Shown here piece by piece: positions 14,919-22,611 of a stretch of 25,860 bases of DNA (position 1 is the stretch's first letter; each line of letters begins with the position of its first letter). The DNA is from Acetobacteraceae bacterium UBA6159 (lineage in GTDB: Bacteria; Pseudomonadota; Alphaproteobacteria; Acetobacterales; Acetobacteraceae), in the NCBI GenBank assembly GCA_002422345.1, contig DIUL01000097.1, forward strand, positions 1 through 25,860, read 5' to 3'. The notes beneath the pieces are model-generated. The model was not told where the DNA came from. It worked only from the letters and a program-made list of their open reading frames with translations, and ran no database searches. The position numbers and the translations under genes are program-made.

Positions 14919-15428
14919 ATGCTTGCCGTCCGCCTGATCAAGATCGCCATGGTCGCGTCCTGCGCGCTGTTCGCGCTGCTCGTCGCCTATGGCAACCTGG
15001 CCGACTACGACACGAACTACCAGTTCGTCCGCCACACCCTTTCAATGGACACGACGTTCCCCGGCAATGCCCTGATGGGACGCGCCATCACCGCGCCCTG
15101 GGCCTGGACCGCGGGCTATTGGTTGATCATCGCGACCGAGGCCACCACAGGCCTCATCCTCGCCATCGCGGCCATCCGCCTCCTGCGCCTCAGCCAGGGA
15201 CCCGCCCGCGCGTTCAACGCGGCCAAAACCCTGGTGATGGTGGGCTGTGGGATCGGCTTCTTACTGTGGTTCACCGGCTTCATGGTCGTCGGCGGGGAAT
15301 GGTTCGCGATGTGGCAATCGAAGACCTGGAACGGCCAAACCGCCGCCTTCCACTTCTACATGACGCTGCTGGGTGTCATGATCTTCGTGAACCAGCCGGA
15401 TGGCGAACTGGAGGGAACGACGACATGA
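14919..15428 (+). CDS. DUF2165-family small integral membrane protein
   Basis: This 169-aa membrane protein has about four hydrophobic segments (IKIAMVASCALFALLVAYG, WTAGYWLIIATEATTGLIL, TLVMVGCGIGFLLWFTGF and a short C-terminal one). NLADYDTNYQFVRHTLSMD and GGEWFAMWQSKTWNGQ are typical of DUF2165 proteins, whose function is unknown. GGAGGAG (14907-14913) places the start at ATG 14919 rather than the in-frame GTG at 14901. Its TGA overlaps the ATG of the following deacetylase (ATGA), so the two are translationally coupled. Coupling to two deacetylase genes suggests a role in the same envelope or small-molecule process, which is inference only. Confidence 0.85.
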   Translation: MLAVRLIKIAMVASCALFALLVAYGNLADYDTNYQFVRHTLSMDTTFPGNALMGRAITAPWAWTAGYWLIIATEATTGLILAIAAIRLLRLSQGPARAFNAAKTLVMVGCGIGFLLWFTGFMVVGGEWFAMWQSKTWNGQTAAFHFYMTLLGVMIFVNQPDGELEGTTT

Positions 15429-16303
15429 CCCACCCGCTTGACCAGGAGGTCGAGGCGCTCGCGCAGGTTGCGCTGGCCCATGACCGCCGCCATCAACGCA
15501 TCCCCGACCTGACCTGGCCCGACGGCGCCCGCATCGCGGTCAACTTCACCGCCGATTTCGACGCGATGCTGCTCCGCCGCCTGCTGAATGAACCGCCGAT
15601 GCAGCTCGCCAAGGGAGAGTTCGGCGGTCGCGTCGGCATCTGGCGCCTGCTGGCGCTGTTCGATCAGCACCACGTCAAGGCGACGATCTTCACCCCAGGC
15701 CGCATCCGCGAACTGTATCCCCAGGCGTTGCGCGCCGCCCATGCCGCCGGCCACGAGATAGCCGACCATATGTGGGAACACCGTGTCCCCAAGGACATGC
15801 AGCTTGAACTCGACCACCTGACCAGGACAGCCACCGCCCTGCGCGACATCACCGGCCACAACCCGGTCGGCACCCGCAGCGATCATTCGCTGGCGCTGCT
15901 GAAGAAGTCCGGGTTCCTCTACGTCTCCCACGACTCGGCCGACCACCTGCCGTACTACCTGACGGACCGGGAGGGCGCGAACACCCTGCTCAACCTCCCG
16001 TTCCACTACGCCATCGACGACGCCATGTTCTACAGCTTCGCCTGGCTCGGCTCGGACAACTCGGCCCAGCGGATCACCGATACCGACCGCGTGCTGGAAA
16101 TGTGGTGGCAGGCGTTCCTGCAACAGTATCACGCCGGCGGATACCTGAATGTCTGCCTGCATCCCTTCGTTTCGGGGCGGGCACAGCGGATCGACATGCT
16201 CGACGCTCTGATCCGCCGCATGAAGACGCTGCCCGGCGTCTGGTTCCCGACCTGTGAGCAGGTCGCGCGCTGGTGCCTCGCCAACCATCCGCCGGCCGCC
16301 TGA
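15425..16303 (+). CDS. Polysaccharide deacetylase family (NodB-homology) protein, metal ligands intact
   Basis: This 292-aa protein of the carbohydrate esterase 4/PuuE-like superfamily is built on a NodB-homology barrel. Members remove N-acetyl groups from glycans or act as cyclic-amide hydrolases. The metal site is visible: Asp44 (and Asp46) in NFTADFDAM, and His115/His119 in GHEIADHMWEHRV. The late motif NVCLHPFVSGR supplies a further catalytic His. No signal peptide or membrane anchor is present, so the protein is probably cytoplasmic, which favours a PuuE/HpPgdA-like role over classical peptidoglycan deacetylation. It overlaps the DUF2165 gene by 4 bp and is followed 13 bp later by a paralogue with an altered metal site. 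The substrate is unknown. Confidence 0.87.
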   Translation: MTHPLDQEVEALAQVALAHDRRHQRIPDLTWPDGARIAVNFTADFDAMLLRRLLNEPPMQLAKGEFGGRVGIWRLLALFDQHHVKATIFTPGRIRELYPQALRAAHAAGHEIADHMWEHRVPKDMQLELDHLTRTATALRDITGHNPVGTRSDHSLALLKKSGFLYVSHDSADHLPYYLTDREGANTLLNLPFHYAIDDAMFYSFAWLGSDNSAQRITDTDRVLEMWWQAFLQQYHAGGYLNVCLHPFVSGRAQRIDMLDALIRRMKTLPGVWFPTCEQVARWCLANHPPAA

Positions 16304-16316
16304 GGAGAGCACGATC

Positions 16317-17255
16317 ATGCCCTGGAAAGACGGCTACACGATCTCCGACGAGATCAGCCTGCATGATGAGGAAGTGGTCTGGCCCGATGGCGACCGCTGC
16401 TGCGTCGCGATCACGGTCGACCTCTCGGTCGCCTCGGGTCCCGCGGGGATCACGGAAAGGGACATGCGAAGCCCCCGTGCCCAGTTCGGCCTGCGGGACG
16501 GGCTGGAACACTTGCGTTCCGCGCTGGATCGGCACGGGCTGAAGGCCACCTTCGCGGTGCCGGCGGTCATGGCGCGCGTGCATGGGCCGTTGCTGCGGGA
16601 ACTGATCGGGCAGGGGCACGAAATCGCCGCCCAGGGCCTGAAGCATGAGGACGTGACGGCTCTGGCGCGGGAGGATGAAGCCGACCGCATCGCGCGCGCC
16701 ACCGCGATCCTGGCCGATGTGACGGGGGTGAAGCCGAAAGGCTGGTTCTCCCTGCCGCGCCAGGGCGATCCCTTCGCGGGCGGCACGATCAGCCCGAACA
16801 CGATGGACCTGCTGATGGAGGCCGGGTTCGACTGGTTCGGCAATGGCCTGGCCGATGACGTGCCGCACTACTGGGTGACAGACGCTGCCAGCAGGCGGGC
16901 GATCCTGGCGCTGCCCTACTATTATCACTACGACGATCAGTTCTTCCTGCTGTTCCCCTCCCGCGGGACGGGGCTCGAGCATGCCGATTCACTGGCCCGG
17001 AACTGGCGGGCGGAATTCGCGGCGCAATACAAGCGTGGCCGGTATTTCCACATGACTCTGCATCCGCATGCGATCGGCTTTGCCCATCGCATCCGGATGC
17101 TGGAGGATTTCCTCGGTCACATGGTCAGCCATGTCGGGCTGTGGAACGCCACCGGGTCACAGATCGCCACGCATTGGCGGCAATTGTGCCCGGTCGCGGA
17201 CTATCCGCAGTTGGAAGCGAGCATCTGGAAGGATTACCCGGGGAGTCTGAGCTGA
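16317..17255 (+). CDS. Polysaccharide deacetylase family protein with altered metal site
   Basis: This 312-aa paralogue of the preceding deacetylase starts at ATG 16317 after GAGGAGAG. The NodB-like fold is recognisable (CVAITVDLSVASG with Asp35; GLKATFAVPAVMARVHG; GHEIAAQGLKHED; HMTLHPHAIG). In the H-x3-H metal motif the first His is replaced by Gln106, leaving His110, so zinc binding may be weakened or differ. The pair may form a heteromer with one catalytic and one regulatory subunit, or this protein may use another substrate or metal; neither is shown. It is the last gene of the DUF2165-deacetylase-deacetylase operon and is convergent with the His/Gly-rich protein gene, its stop sitting within a shared hairpin. 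Confidence 0.83.
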   Translation: MPWKDGYTISDEISLHDEEVVWPDGDRCCVAITVDLSVASGPAGITERDMRSPRAQFGLRDGLEHLRSALDRHGLKATFAVPAVMARVHGPLLRELIGQGHEIAAQGLKHEDVTALAREDEADRIARATAILADVTGVKPKGWFSLPRQGDPFAGGTISPNTMDLLMEAGFDWFGNGLADDVPHYWVTDAASRRAILALPYYYHYDDQFFLLFPSRGTGLEHADSLARNWRAEFAAQYKRGRYFHMTLHPHAIGFAHRIRMLEDFLGHMVSHVGLWNATGSQIATHWRQLCPVADYPQLEASIWKDYPGSLS

Positions 17256-17268
17256 GGGCTCAGTTCCC
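17241..17268. terminator. Hairpin spanning both stop codons of a convergent gene pair
   Basis: CTGAGC (17247-17252) pairs with GCTCAG (17258-17263) around TGAGG, and GGGA (17241-17244) with TCCC (17265-17268) below a small internal loop. It contains the stop of the deacetylase (17253-17255) and of the convergent gene (17262-17260). There is no T-tract, so it is a probable bidirectional terminator. Confidence 0.5.
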
Positions 17269-17703
17269 GTATCCCTGCGAATACCCGTAGGGCGACTGGT
17301 AGCCCTGCGGCACGACATACCCGTTCGGGTAGTAGTTCGGCTGGGCATAGGCGACAGGCGGCGGCGCATACTGCGGCGGCTGGGAGGAGGCGATGATCCC
17401 GCCGATCACGGCCGCGGCGCCAAGGCCGAGTGCCAGGGCCGCGAGCCCGCCGTCGTCGCCGCGGTGAGAGTAGTGGCGCGGCGGCTGGTAATAGTGATGC
17501 CGTTGGGGCGCCCGATAGGCCTGGGGGCGGTACTGGCCATGCCCACCGCCATGATATCCACCGTGATGGCCGCCCTGGTAGCCACCATGATGTCCCCCAT
17601 TGGGGCCACCGCCGCGGTGACGACCCTCGGCCTGGGCGGAGGGGGCGAGCAGCAGGCCGGCCGCGACCGGAGCCGCGATCAGAAAAGCCTTGAGGTGTCG
17701 CAT
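17260..17703 (-). CDS. Exported His/Gly-rich small protein
   Basis: This 147-aa protein has a Sec signal peptide (MRHLKAFLIAAPVAAGLLLA, with likely cleavage after SAQA). The ATG at 17703 is chosen because GGAG lies 6 bases upstream and the signal peptide then begins at once; the longer frame to 17787 would bury it. After cleavage, residues ~25-60 are rich in His and Gly (GGHHGGYQGGHHGGYHGGG), suggesting metal binding or a flexible tether. A hydrophobic Gly/Ala stretch (~82-100, ALALGLGAAAVIGGIIAS) resembles a glycine-zipper membrane segment. The C-terminus is rich in Pro, Tyr, Gln and Gly. The family is not recognised beyond similar alphaproteobacterial hypothetical proteins. It is monocistronic and convergent with the deacetylase gene. 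Confidence 0.78.
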   Translation of the reverse strand: MRHLKAFLIAAPVAAGLLLAPSAQAEGRHRGGGPNGGHHGGYQGGHHGGYHGGGHGQYRPQAYRAPQRHHYYQPPRHYSHRGDDGGLAALALGLGAAAVIGGIIASSQPPQYAPPPVAYAQPNYYPNGYVVPQGYQSPYGYSQGYGN

Positions 17704-17794
17704 GGTCCGCTCCAACGCTGGTGTTTCAATGGAGGCATCCTGGCGGCCGGGCGTGGTCGAATGACGGTGCGGCTGTGACCATTTCAAGGCGGGG

Positions 17795-18382
17795 TCAGAG
17801 GCGTTCGGCGGATCCCTGGCCCGGTGCCAGGTGCGCCAGGCGTTCCAGCACCGCCGGCACGCCCGCGATCACCTCATAGAGGTTCCGGGTCTCCAGGGCG
17901 GCGAAGCCCATGGTGACCGAGGCTTCCAGCGCGGCGTGCAACGGGGCCGCCGACCCTTCGACGTCGCAAAGAATGATCGGCTTGTCGTGCAGACGCAGTT
18001 GGCGCCACGAGATGATCTCGATCGTTTCGTCCATCGTGCCGATACCGCCGGGCATGGTCACGAAGGCGTCCGCGACCTCGAACATCCGGTGCTTGCGGTC
18101 ATGCATGGTCGATGTGACCACCATCTCGGTCAGCCCGGCATGGGCGACTTCCCAGCGCTGGAGGAATTCCGGGATCACCCCCAGCACCTCGCCGCCGGCG
18201 GCGAGAGTCGCATCGGCGAGAATGCCCATCAGCCCGACCCGCCCGCCGCCATAGACCAGACGGATGCTCGCGCGGGCCAATCCTTCCCCCAGCGCCCGCG
18301 CGGCGGCGGCATGGGCCGGGTTGTCGCCGACGCGCGCGCCGCAGAACACGGCGACGGAATGAATCGTGGGCTTGGGCGTCAT
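17795..18382 (-). CDS. LOG-family (TIGR00730) nucleoside-5'-monophosphate phosphoribohydrolase
   Basis: This 195-aa Rossmann-fold protein carries the hallmark PGGIGTMDE and, before it, MHDRKHRMFEVADAFVTM, the conserved set of the LOG (lonely guy) family. Characterised members release the base from cytokinin riboside 5'-monophosphate or from AMP-like substrates. VFCGARVGD near the N-terminus and VYGGGRVGLMG fit the nucleotide-binding fold. The start at ATG 18382 has AAGGA about 10 bases upstream; the longer frame to 18481 adds unrelated residues. In most bacteria this is a housekeeping protein of unclear role, and a cytokinin function should not be assumed. It is divergent from the cytochrome c' gene across 116 bp. 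Confidence 0.91.
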   Translation of the reverse strand: MTPKPTIHSVAVFCGARVGDNPAHAAAARALGEGLARASIRLVYGGGRVGLMGILADATLAAGGEVLGVIPEFLQRWEVAHAGLTEMVVTSTMHDRKHRMFEVADAFVTMPGGIGTMDETIEIISWRQLRLHDKPIILCDVEGSAAPLHAALEASVTMGFAALETRNLYEVIAGVPAVLERLAHLAPGQGSAERL

Positions 18383-18448
18383 TCTGGTTATATCCTTGGC
18401 GTGCGCCGCTTCTTTGGCTGGTTTGTGCAGCCGGACAAGGGGCATGCG

Positions 18449-18466
18449 CCACGGGTAAATCCGTGG
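18449..18466. promoter_or_regulatory. Palindrome in the cytochrome c' upstream region
   Basis: CCACGG (18449-18454) and CCGTGG (18461-18466) flank GTAAAT, 33 bases before the cytochrome ATG. It could be an operator or a 5'-UTR hairpin. It is not an FNR box. Confidence 0.3.
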
Positions 18467-18498
18467 TCCCGCAAAACACACAGGGGAGTGCCTAGTTG

Positions 18499-18936
18499 AT
18501 GAGGAAGTTTGTTCTGGCGGCCGCCATGGTCGTCGCCGCCAGCGGTGTCGCGAGCGCCCAGTCCGGTCCGAACCTGATCGAGACGCGTCAGGTCGGTTTC
18601 GCGCTGCTCGCTGGCGACTTTGCCGGTATTCGCGCGGTGGCAGCGGCCAAGGGCGACGTGAAGACGTTGGAAGGTCCGGCCAAGGCGATGGGCCGGTACG
18701 CGGCGATCATTCCGTCGCTGTTCCCGCAAGGAACGGCGGCTGGGAACAACACCAAGGCGCTGCCCGAGGTGTGGTCCAAGTCCGACGACTTCAAGAAGGC
18801 ATCCGCCGCGCTGGGTGAAGCCTCCGCCCTGCTGGTGAAGGCGTCGGCTGCTGGCGACGCGGCTGGCGTGGACGCGGCGATCAAGGCCGTGGGCGATGCC
18901 TGTGGCGCGTGCCACCGGGCGTTCCGCGCGCGGTAA
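18499..18936 (+). CDS. Cytochrome c' (class II c-type cytochrome)
   Basis: This 145-aa periplasmic haem protein has an N-terminal signal peptide (MMRKFVLAAAMVVAASGVASA). The single haem-binding motif is C135-G-A-C-H139 close to the C-terminus, as in class II four-helix cytochromes c', which bind NO and O2 or mediate electron transfer. The helices between (~25-130) are Ala-rich, with the usual conserved block VWSKSDDFKKA before the last helix. The ATG at 18499 follows AGGGGAG; an adjacent TTG codon is not needed. It is convergent with a cytochrome b561 gene beyond a strong terminator, so the two may form a redox pair across the membrane, though they are transcribed separately. Confidence 0.93.
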   Translation: MRKFVLAAAMVVAASGVASAQSGPNLIETRQVGFALLAGDFAGIRAVAAAKGDVKTLEGPAKAMGRYAAIIPSLFPQGTAAGNNTKALPEVWSKSDDFKKASAALGEASALLVKASAAGDAAGVDAAIKAVGDACGACHRAFRAR

Positions 18937-18942
18937 GAAATG

Positions 18943-18971
18943 CGACGGGGGCGCGGTTCGTGCCCCCGTCG
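18943..18971. terminator. Strong hairpin terminator between cytochrome genes
   Basis: CGACGGGGGC (18943-18952) pairs perfectly over 10 bp with GCCCCCGTCG (18962-18971) around a 9-nt loop, and GTTTCCCCTT follows. It starts 7 bases after the cytochrome c' stop, and the convergent gene's stop is 17 bases beyond, so it probably serves both genes. Confidence 0.75.
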
Positions 18972-18987
18972 GTTTCCCCTTGGCGCC

Positions 18988-19653
18988 CTATGGCGCCCAC
19001 CAGATCAGCGCCGCGACCAGCAGCGCCGAAACTCCCCAGACGATCGCCGCCAGGATCGGCGACATCATCCGCGGCGCCTGCATCGCGCCGGGCATCCGTT
19101 TCTTGCCGGTGATCATCGGCCGCACCAGGTCGTGCCGCTTCAGGATCGCATAGGCCACGATCGCCAGGATGTGCAGTCCGATGACGATCTGGACGATATT
19201 GAACAGGAAATGATGCTGGCTGGTCGCCCAGTCACTCCAGTCCTTGCCGACCAGGCGGGACAGCGGACCCTCGACCGAGATGTCGTCATTCGCGCTCATG
19301 CCCGTGAAGACCTGCGCGAACAGCAGCGCCAGCATCACCACGACCATCCAGCCGCCGGCGGCGTTGTGGCCGATTTCGGTATCCGGTTCCCGCTTGGTGA
19401 TGTGGAGCAGGTGGCGCAGCCCCTCGATCGGGCTTTTCAGGAAAAACAGGAAGCGCGCGGTGTCGCTGCCGACGAAGCCCCAGACGACCCGGAAGATCAG
19501 CAGGCTGAGGATCGCGTAGCCTGACAGCATATGGTACTCGAGCCAGCCTTGCTTGCCCGACACCCACATGAACCCGATCAGCAGCACCAGAAGCCAGTGG
19601 AACAGGCGGATCGGTATGTCCCAGATCGGCATGGGGAGGTTAATCTGACGCAT
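18988..19653 (-). CDS. Cytochrome b561 / b-type cytochrome
   Basis: This 221-aa inner-membrane di-haem b-type cytochrome has four transmembrane helices. Likely haem ligands are His19 in RLFHWLLVLL, His41 in EYHMLSGYAIL, and the His residues of SQHHFLFNIVQIVIGLH. WDIPIRLFHW at the start and GLRHLLHITKREPDTEIGHN in the first cytoplasmic stretch are typical of the cytochrome b/b6-like electron carriers often paired with cytochromes c'. A short extra hydrophobic segment at the C-terminus (MMSPILAAIVWGVSALLVAALIWW) may be a fifth helix. It probably passes electrons from the quinone pool to periplasmic acceptors such as the neighbouring cytochrome c'; partner choice is inference. The transglutaminase gene lies 77 bp upstream on the same strand. 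Confidence 0.91.
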   Translation of the reverse strand: MRQINLPMPIWDIPIRLFHWLLVLLIGFMWVSGKQGWLEYHMLSGYAILSLLIFRVVWGFVGSDTARFLFFLKSPIEGLRHLLHITKREPDTEIGHNAAGGWMVVVMLALLFAQVFTGMSANDDISVEGPLSRLVGKDWSDWATSQHHFLFNIVQIVIGLHILAIVAYAILKRHDLVRPMITGKKRMPGAMQAPRMMSPILAAIVWGVSALLVAALIWWAP

Positions 19654-19730
19654 TCGCGCGATGCTCCGTTTTGGACTCCTGTTGATGCCCTACCGCAACG
19701 GCGGCCTTCATGCCAAGCCGGCGTGCCTGG

Positions 19731-20609
19731 TCAGGCCTCCGCCTCGTCCGGTTCAAGATCGACGCTGACCGACAGGTCGTGCCGCCCGCCGCCCAGGATG
19801 ACGCCGCGGATCGGGCTGACATCGCCGAAATCGCGTCCCCAGCCCAGCACCACGTGCTCATTCCGGACCACCAGGGCGTTGGTCGGGTCCAGGTCCACCC
19901 AGCCGTCGTGGGGGCCGAGCCAACAACCGACCCAGGCGTGGGATTGGTCGGAGCCGATGCGACGGGTCTGACCCGGCGGCGGGCGGGTGCGGATATAGCC
20001 CGAGACGTAGCGTGCCGGCAGGCCGAGGCCGCGCAGCGCGCTGATCATCACGTGGGAGAAATCCTGGCAGACGCCGATGCGGCGCTGCATGACCTCGGCC
20101 ACCGGGGTGGAGATGCTGGTGGAGCCGCTGCGATAGGCGAAATCCGCCTTGATCCGGGTGTTCAGCTCCACCAGGGCTTCCAGGATCGGCCGGTTCGGCG
20201 CGAAGGAGTGGGCGGCATAGGCGCGGGCGTCGTCGTTGGCGGGTGCCATCGGGCTGTCGAAGCAGAATTCCGAGGCGTGCCAGCCCTCCGGCCCGTGGGC
20301 GGCTTCGGCGACCTGTTCCCACGGCATCGTGTCGGCGGCCGGAGGCGGTGGCGCGAAGGCGACGTCGACGATCGACTCGGAGGTGAGTTCGAACGTCTCG
20401 TGCGACAGGTCGATGAACAGCCAGGTCACCCGGTTGCCAAAGTGGTCCACCCCGTCGCGCCGGCGGGCGGGCGGCGGGTCGGCGAGGACTCGATCCGAGA
20501 GGATGCGCTGGCCCGGGATGGGGCGCGGGCGCAGGTGGACCATGTGCGCGGCCAAGTCGACTGGCGTGCCATAGTCGTAGCGCGTGGTGTGACGCAGGCG
20601 GTATCTCAT
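19731..20609 (-). CDS. Bacterial transglutaminase-like cysteine protease family protein
   Basis: This 292-aa protein opens with the N-terminal beta-region usual for the family (MRYRLRHTTRYDYGTPVDLA, ~1-90). The transglutaminase core follows, with catalytic Cys in GVCQDFSHVMI, His in SDQSHAWVGCW and Asp in GWVDLDPTNALV. Such proteins are usually amide-bond-forming or cleaving enzymes found beside alpha-E and ATP-grasp-like genes, none of which is present here. A longer open frame reaches 21617, but it runs antisense through repeat DNA and the ArsR gene in another frame; the conserved start motif fixes ATG 20609. No convincing ribosome binding site is seen upstream, so translation may be weak or leaderless. 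Confidence 0.9.
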   Translation of the reverse strand: MRYRLRHTTRYDYGTPVDLAAHMVHLRPRPIPGQRILSDRVLADPPPARRRDGVDHFGNRVTWLFIDLSHETFELTSESIVDVAFAPPPPAADTMPWEQVAEAAHGPEGWHASEFCFDSPMAPANDDARAYAAHSFAPNRPILEALVELNTRIKADFAYRSGSTSISTPVAEVMQRRIGVCQDFSHVMISALRGLGLPARYVSGYIRTRPPPGQTRRIGSDQSHAWVGCWLGPHDGWVDLDPTNALVVRNEHVVLGWGRDFGDVSPIRGVILGGGRHDLSVSVDLEPDEAEA

Positions 20610-20908
20610 GCGGGCAAGGCGGCGGCGCGTGCGACGGGCTGGTTGGATTCTGAAGGCATGGGCGGACTGTGCCGACCGCGGGGCCATCCAGCAATGACTT
20701 GTACCAGGCGAACTTGGCGATGACCCTCGCGGTCTCCACCTCGTCATGCTGAGCGACGGCCCAGCACCCACGGCTTTCCCCTGTTCCCAACGGCAAAGTC
20801 GTGGATGGTGGCCCGGAGCCTGTCCTCGGGCCGGCTCTTCGCCGGACCCGGGGGGCCACCACGTCGAAGGCGCACCGTCCGGAGAGGCAGTGGTTACGCC
20901 GCCTGGTA
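20610..20908. repeat. Gene-free stretch with REP-like palindromic element
   Basis: No gene is seen in these 299 bases between the transglutaminase start and the ArsR-type gene stop. At 20795-20814 lies a 20-base stretch differing at one base from part of the inverted repeat at 14803-14822. Its GGTGGCCC (20807-20814) can pair with GGGCCACC (20853-20860) and enclose the hairpin CCGGC-TCTTC-GCCGG (20831-20845). CCATCCAGCAATGACTTG near 20687 resembles CCATCCATGACTTG at 14774. It is a second, more decayed member of the same dispersed repeat family. Confidence 0.6.
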
Positions 20909-21589
20909 TTATCCCGGAAGGGTCACCCCGAACCGCGCCTGGAACCCCTGACGCCCGGCGTCCGTGATCGCCACGGCCCTGGTGTCCCGCATCCGGGCAA
21001 CCCAGCCGAGTTCGAAGCAGCGGTGGGCCAGCGCGGCGCCGAGGCGGCCCGCGATGTGCGGGCGCCGCTCGCTCCAGTCCAGGCAGGGGCGGCAGAACAC
21101 GCGGCGGCCGGGGACGGGTTCGGCGCCGAAATCGCGCAGGAAGGCGTGACCGGAGTCGGTCACCTCTCCGCCATCGGCCGACAGCGCCACGAAGTCCCGC
21201 TGGGTCAGGGAGTCCGCCAGCGCCACGCCGAGGCGCCCGGCCAGATGGTCGTAGCAGGTGCGGGCGGTGCGCAGCGTCTCTCCGCCGCGCCAGGTGGTGG
21301 CGCGGGCGGTTTCCGGGCCGGCGACGGCGAGGATGCTTTCCAGCATCTGCCCGACCAAGGGGGAGGCGAGGCGGAAATACCGGTGCCGGCCCTGACGCTC
21401 CATCGTCAGCAGTTCGGCTTCCGTCAGCTTGGCCAGATGCCCGCTGGTCGTCTGGGGGGACACGCGGGCGACGAAGGCGAGTTCCTTGGCCGTCAACGCC
21501 CGCCCGTCCATCAGCACGGACAGGATGTTGGCCCGGGCGGGGTCGCCGATCAGGGAGGCGATGCGGGCAACCTGGGTGGCGTCGCTCAT
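20909..21589 (-). CDS. ArsR-type winged-helix transcriptional regulator
   Basis: This 226-aa regulator has an N-terminal ArsR/SmtB-type winged helix (~8-95: ASLIGDPARANILSVLMDG, TAKELAFVARVSPQTTSGHLAKL, LLTMERQGRHRYFRLAS). The C-terminal ~120 residues carry two Cys in FCRPCLDWSERRPHIAGRLGAAL and a third in HRCFELGW. This long form, with a CxxCLDWSERRPH motif, is a known subgroup whose effector I do not know; the Cys residues could sense metal or redox state. ATG 21589 has an AGAGGG upstream. It lies 84 bp downstream of pdxY on the same strand and could share its transcript. Confidence 0.87.
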   Translation of the reverse strand: MSDATQVARIASLIGDPARANILSVLMDGRALTAKELAFVARVSPQTTSGHLAKLTEAELLTMERQGRHRYFRLASPLVGQMLESILAVAGPETARATTWRGGETLRTARTCYDHLAGRLGVALADSLTQRDFVALSADGGEVTDSGHAFLRDFGAEPVPGRRVFCRPCLDWSERRPHIAGRLGAALAHRCFELGWVARMRDTRAVAITDAGRQGFQARFGVTLPG

Positions 21590-21673
21590 GGCGGGAACCC
21601 TCTGGGAGATGCGGCACTGTGCCCGATGACGGCCGGCGATGCCCGTCCGGATGCTTCGGCCGCCGCCGTAGGT

Positions 21674-22534
21674 TCAGACCGGCAGCGCGTGAAACCGAGT
21701 TGTGGGGGCGACGAACTCATCCTGCGCCGCGATCAGCTGGATTTCCCGCGATCCCGCCTCGGCCGTACGGCGCAGCAGGCCGTGGATGGAGGACCCGGCC
21801 GCCTCCAGCGCCTGGACCGCGCTGCCGGTGTTCAGCCGGTGAAACAGGAACAGCGCCGCGATCGCGTCCCCCGCGCCGTTGACGGACACCGGCAGGCGCG
21901 GGGTGCGGAGGATGTGGAAGGCCCCGCCCTCGGCCACCATCATGTCGATGTGATCCCCCGGCGTCGTCGCGGTTTCCAGGCTGGTGAGCAGCACGCAGCG
22001 CGGCCCCCCCGGGCGCATGGTGGCGGCGAGGGCGGTGACCGCGGTCTTGGCGTCCTCGATCGTCGCGCAGGGCAGGCCGGTCAGGCGTTCCAGCTCGAAT
22101 CGGTTTGGTGTGGCGATGTCGGCCTGCGGCAAGGTGCGGTCGCGCATGAACGCCTCGATCCCCGGGCGGACATAGACGCCCGTGTCGGTGTCGCCGATCA
22201 CCGGGTCGCAGCAATAGACAGCGGTGGGGTTGGCCGCCCGGACCTGGTCGACCGCGTGCAGGATGGCCTCCCCGATCTCGGCGTCGCCCATATAGCCGGA
22301 CAGGACCGCGTCGCAGGATCGCAGCGCATCCCGGGCGGCGATGCCGTCCACCAGATCCCGCACCGACTGGCCGGAGTAGACCTGCCCGGTCCAATGCCCA
22401 TAGCCGGTGTGGTTGGAGAACTGGACGGTGTGGATCGACCACACATTCGCCCCGAGCCGCTGCAGCGGGAACACGGCCGAGGCGTTGCCGACATGGCCGT
22501 AGGAAACCCAGGACTGGATCGAGAGGATGTTCAT
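21674..22534 (-). CDS. pdxY: Pyridoxal kinase
   Basis: This 286-aa ribokinase-fold enzyme phosphorylates pyridoxal to pyridoxal 5'-phosphate in the B6 salvage pathway. The N-terminus MNILSIQSWVSYGHVGNASA is diagnostic of PdxY/PdxK. GYMGDAE, CDPVIGDTDTGVYV and the C-terminal VNGAGDAIAALFLF (anion hole and catalytic Asp) complete the family motifs. ATG 22534 is preferred over the upstream in-frame ATG at 22570 because GGGAGG lies just before it and the conserved sequence begins at once. It is divergent from the DUF1826-COG0523 operon; the Zur-like box lies about 62 bp upstream of its start and could also affect this gene, but that is speculation. Confidence 0.95.
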   Translation of the reverse strand: MNILSIQSWVSYGHVGNASAVFPLQRLGANVWSIHTVQFSNHTGYGHWTGQVYSGQSVRDLVDGIAARDALRSCDAVLSGYMGDAEIGEAILHAVDQVRAANPTAVYCCDPVIGDTDTGVYVRPGIEAFMRDRTLPQADIATPNRFELERLTGLPCATIEDAKTAVTALAATMRPGGPRCVLLTSLETATTPGDHIDMMVAEGGAFHILRTPRLPVSVNGAGDAIAALFLFHRLNTGSAVQALEAAGSSIHGLLRRTAEAGSREIQLIAAQDEFVAPTTRFHALPV

Positions 22535-22594
22535 GTGCCTCCCGTATCGGGCGGAGGGCGGCATGGTCAACGGCGGGGCTTCACGGCTGCAAAT

Positions 22595-22611
22595 ATGTTA
22601 TGATATAACGT
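22595..22611. promoter_or_regulatory. Zur-like operator
   Basis: ATGTTATGATATAACGT contains GTTAT-GAT-ATAAC and matches the Zur consensus ATGTTATANTATAACAT at nearly every position. A second overlapping palindrome is TATGATA (22599-22605) with TATCATA (22611-22617). It stands out as the AT-richest stretch nearby, 32 bases before the DUF1826 gene. Zinc-replete Zur would repress that operon. Confidence 0.72.

Noticed and set aside
20610..21617. N-terminal extension of the transglutaminase to a 628-aa protein
   Set aside because: The added part runs through an intergenic REP-like element and through the ArsR gene in another frame. The family N-terminus MRYRLRHTTRYDYG begins at 20609.
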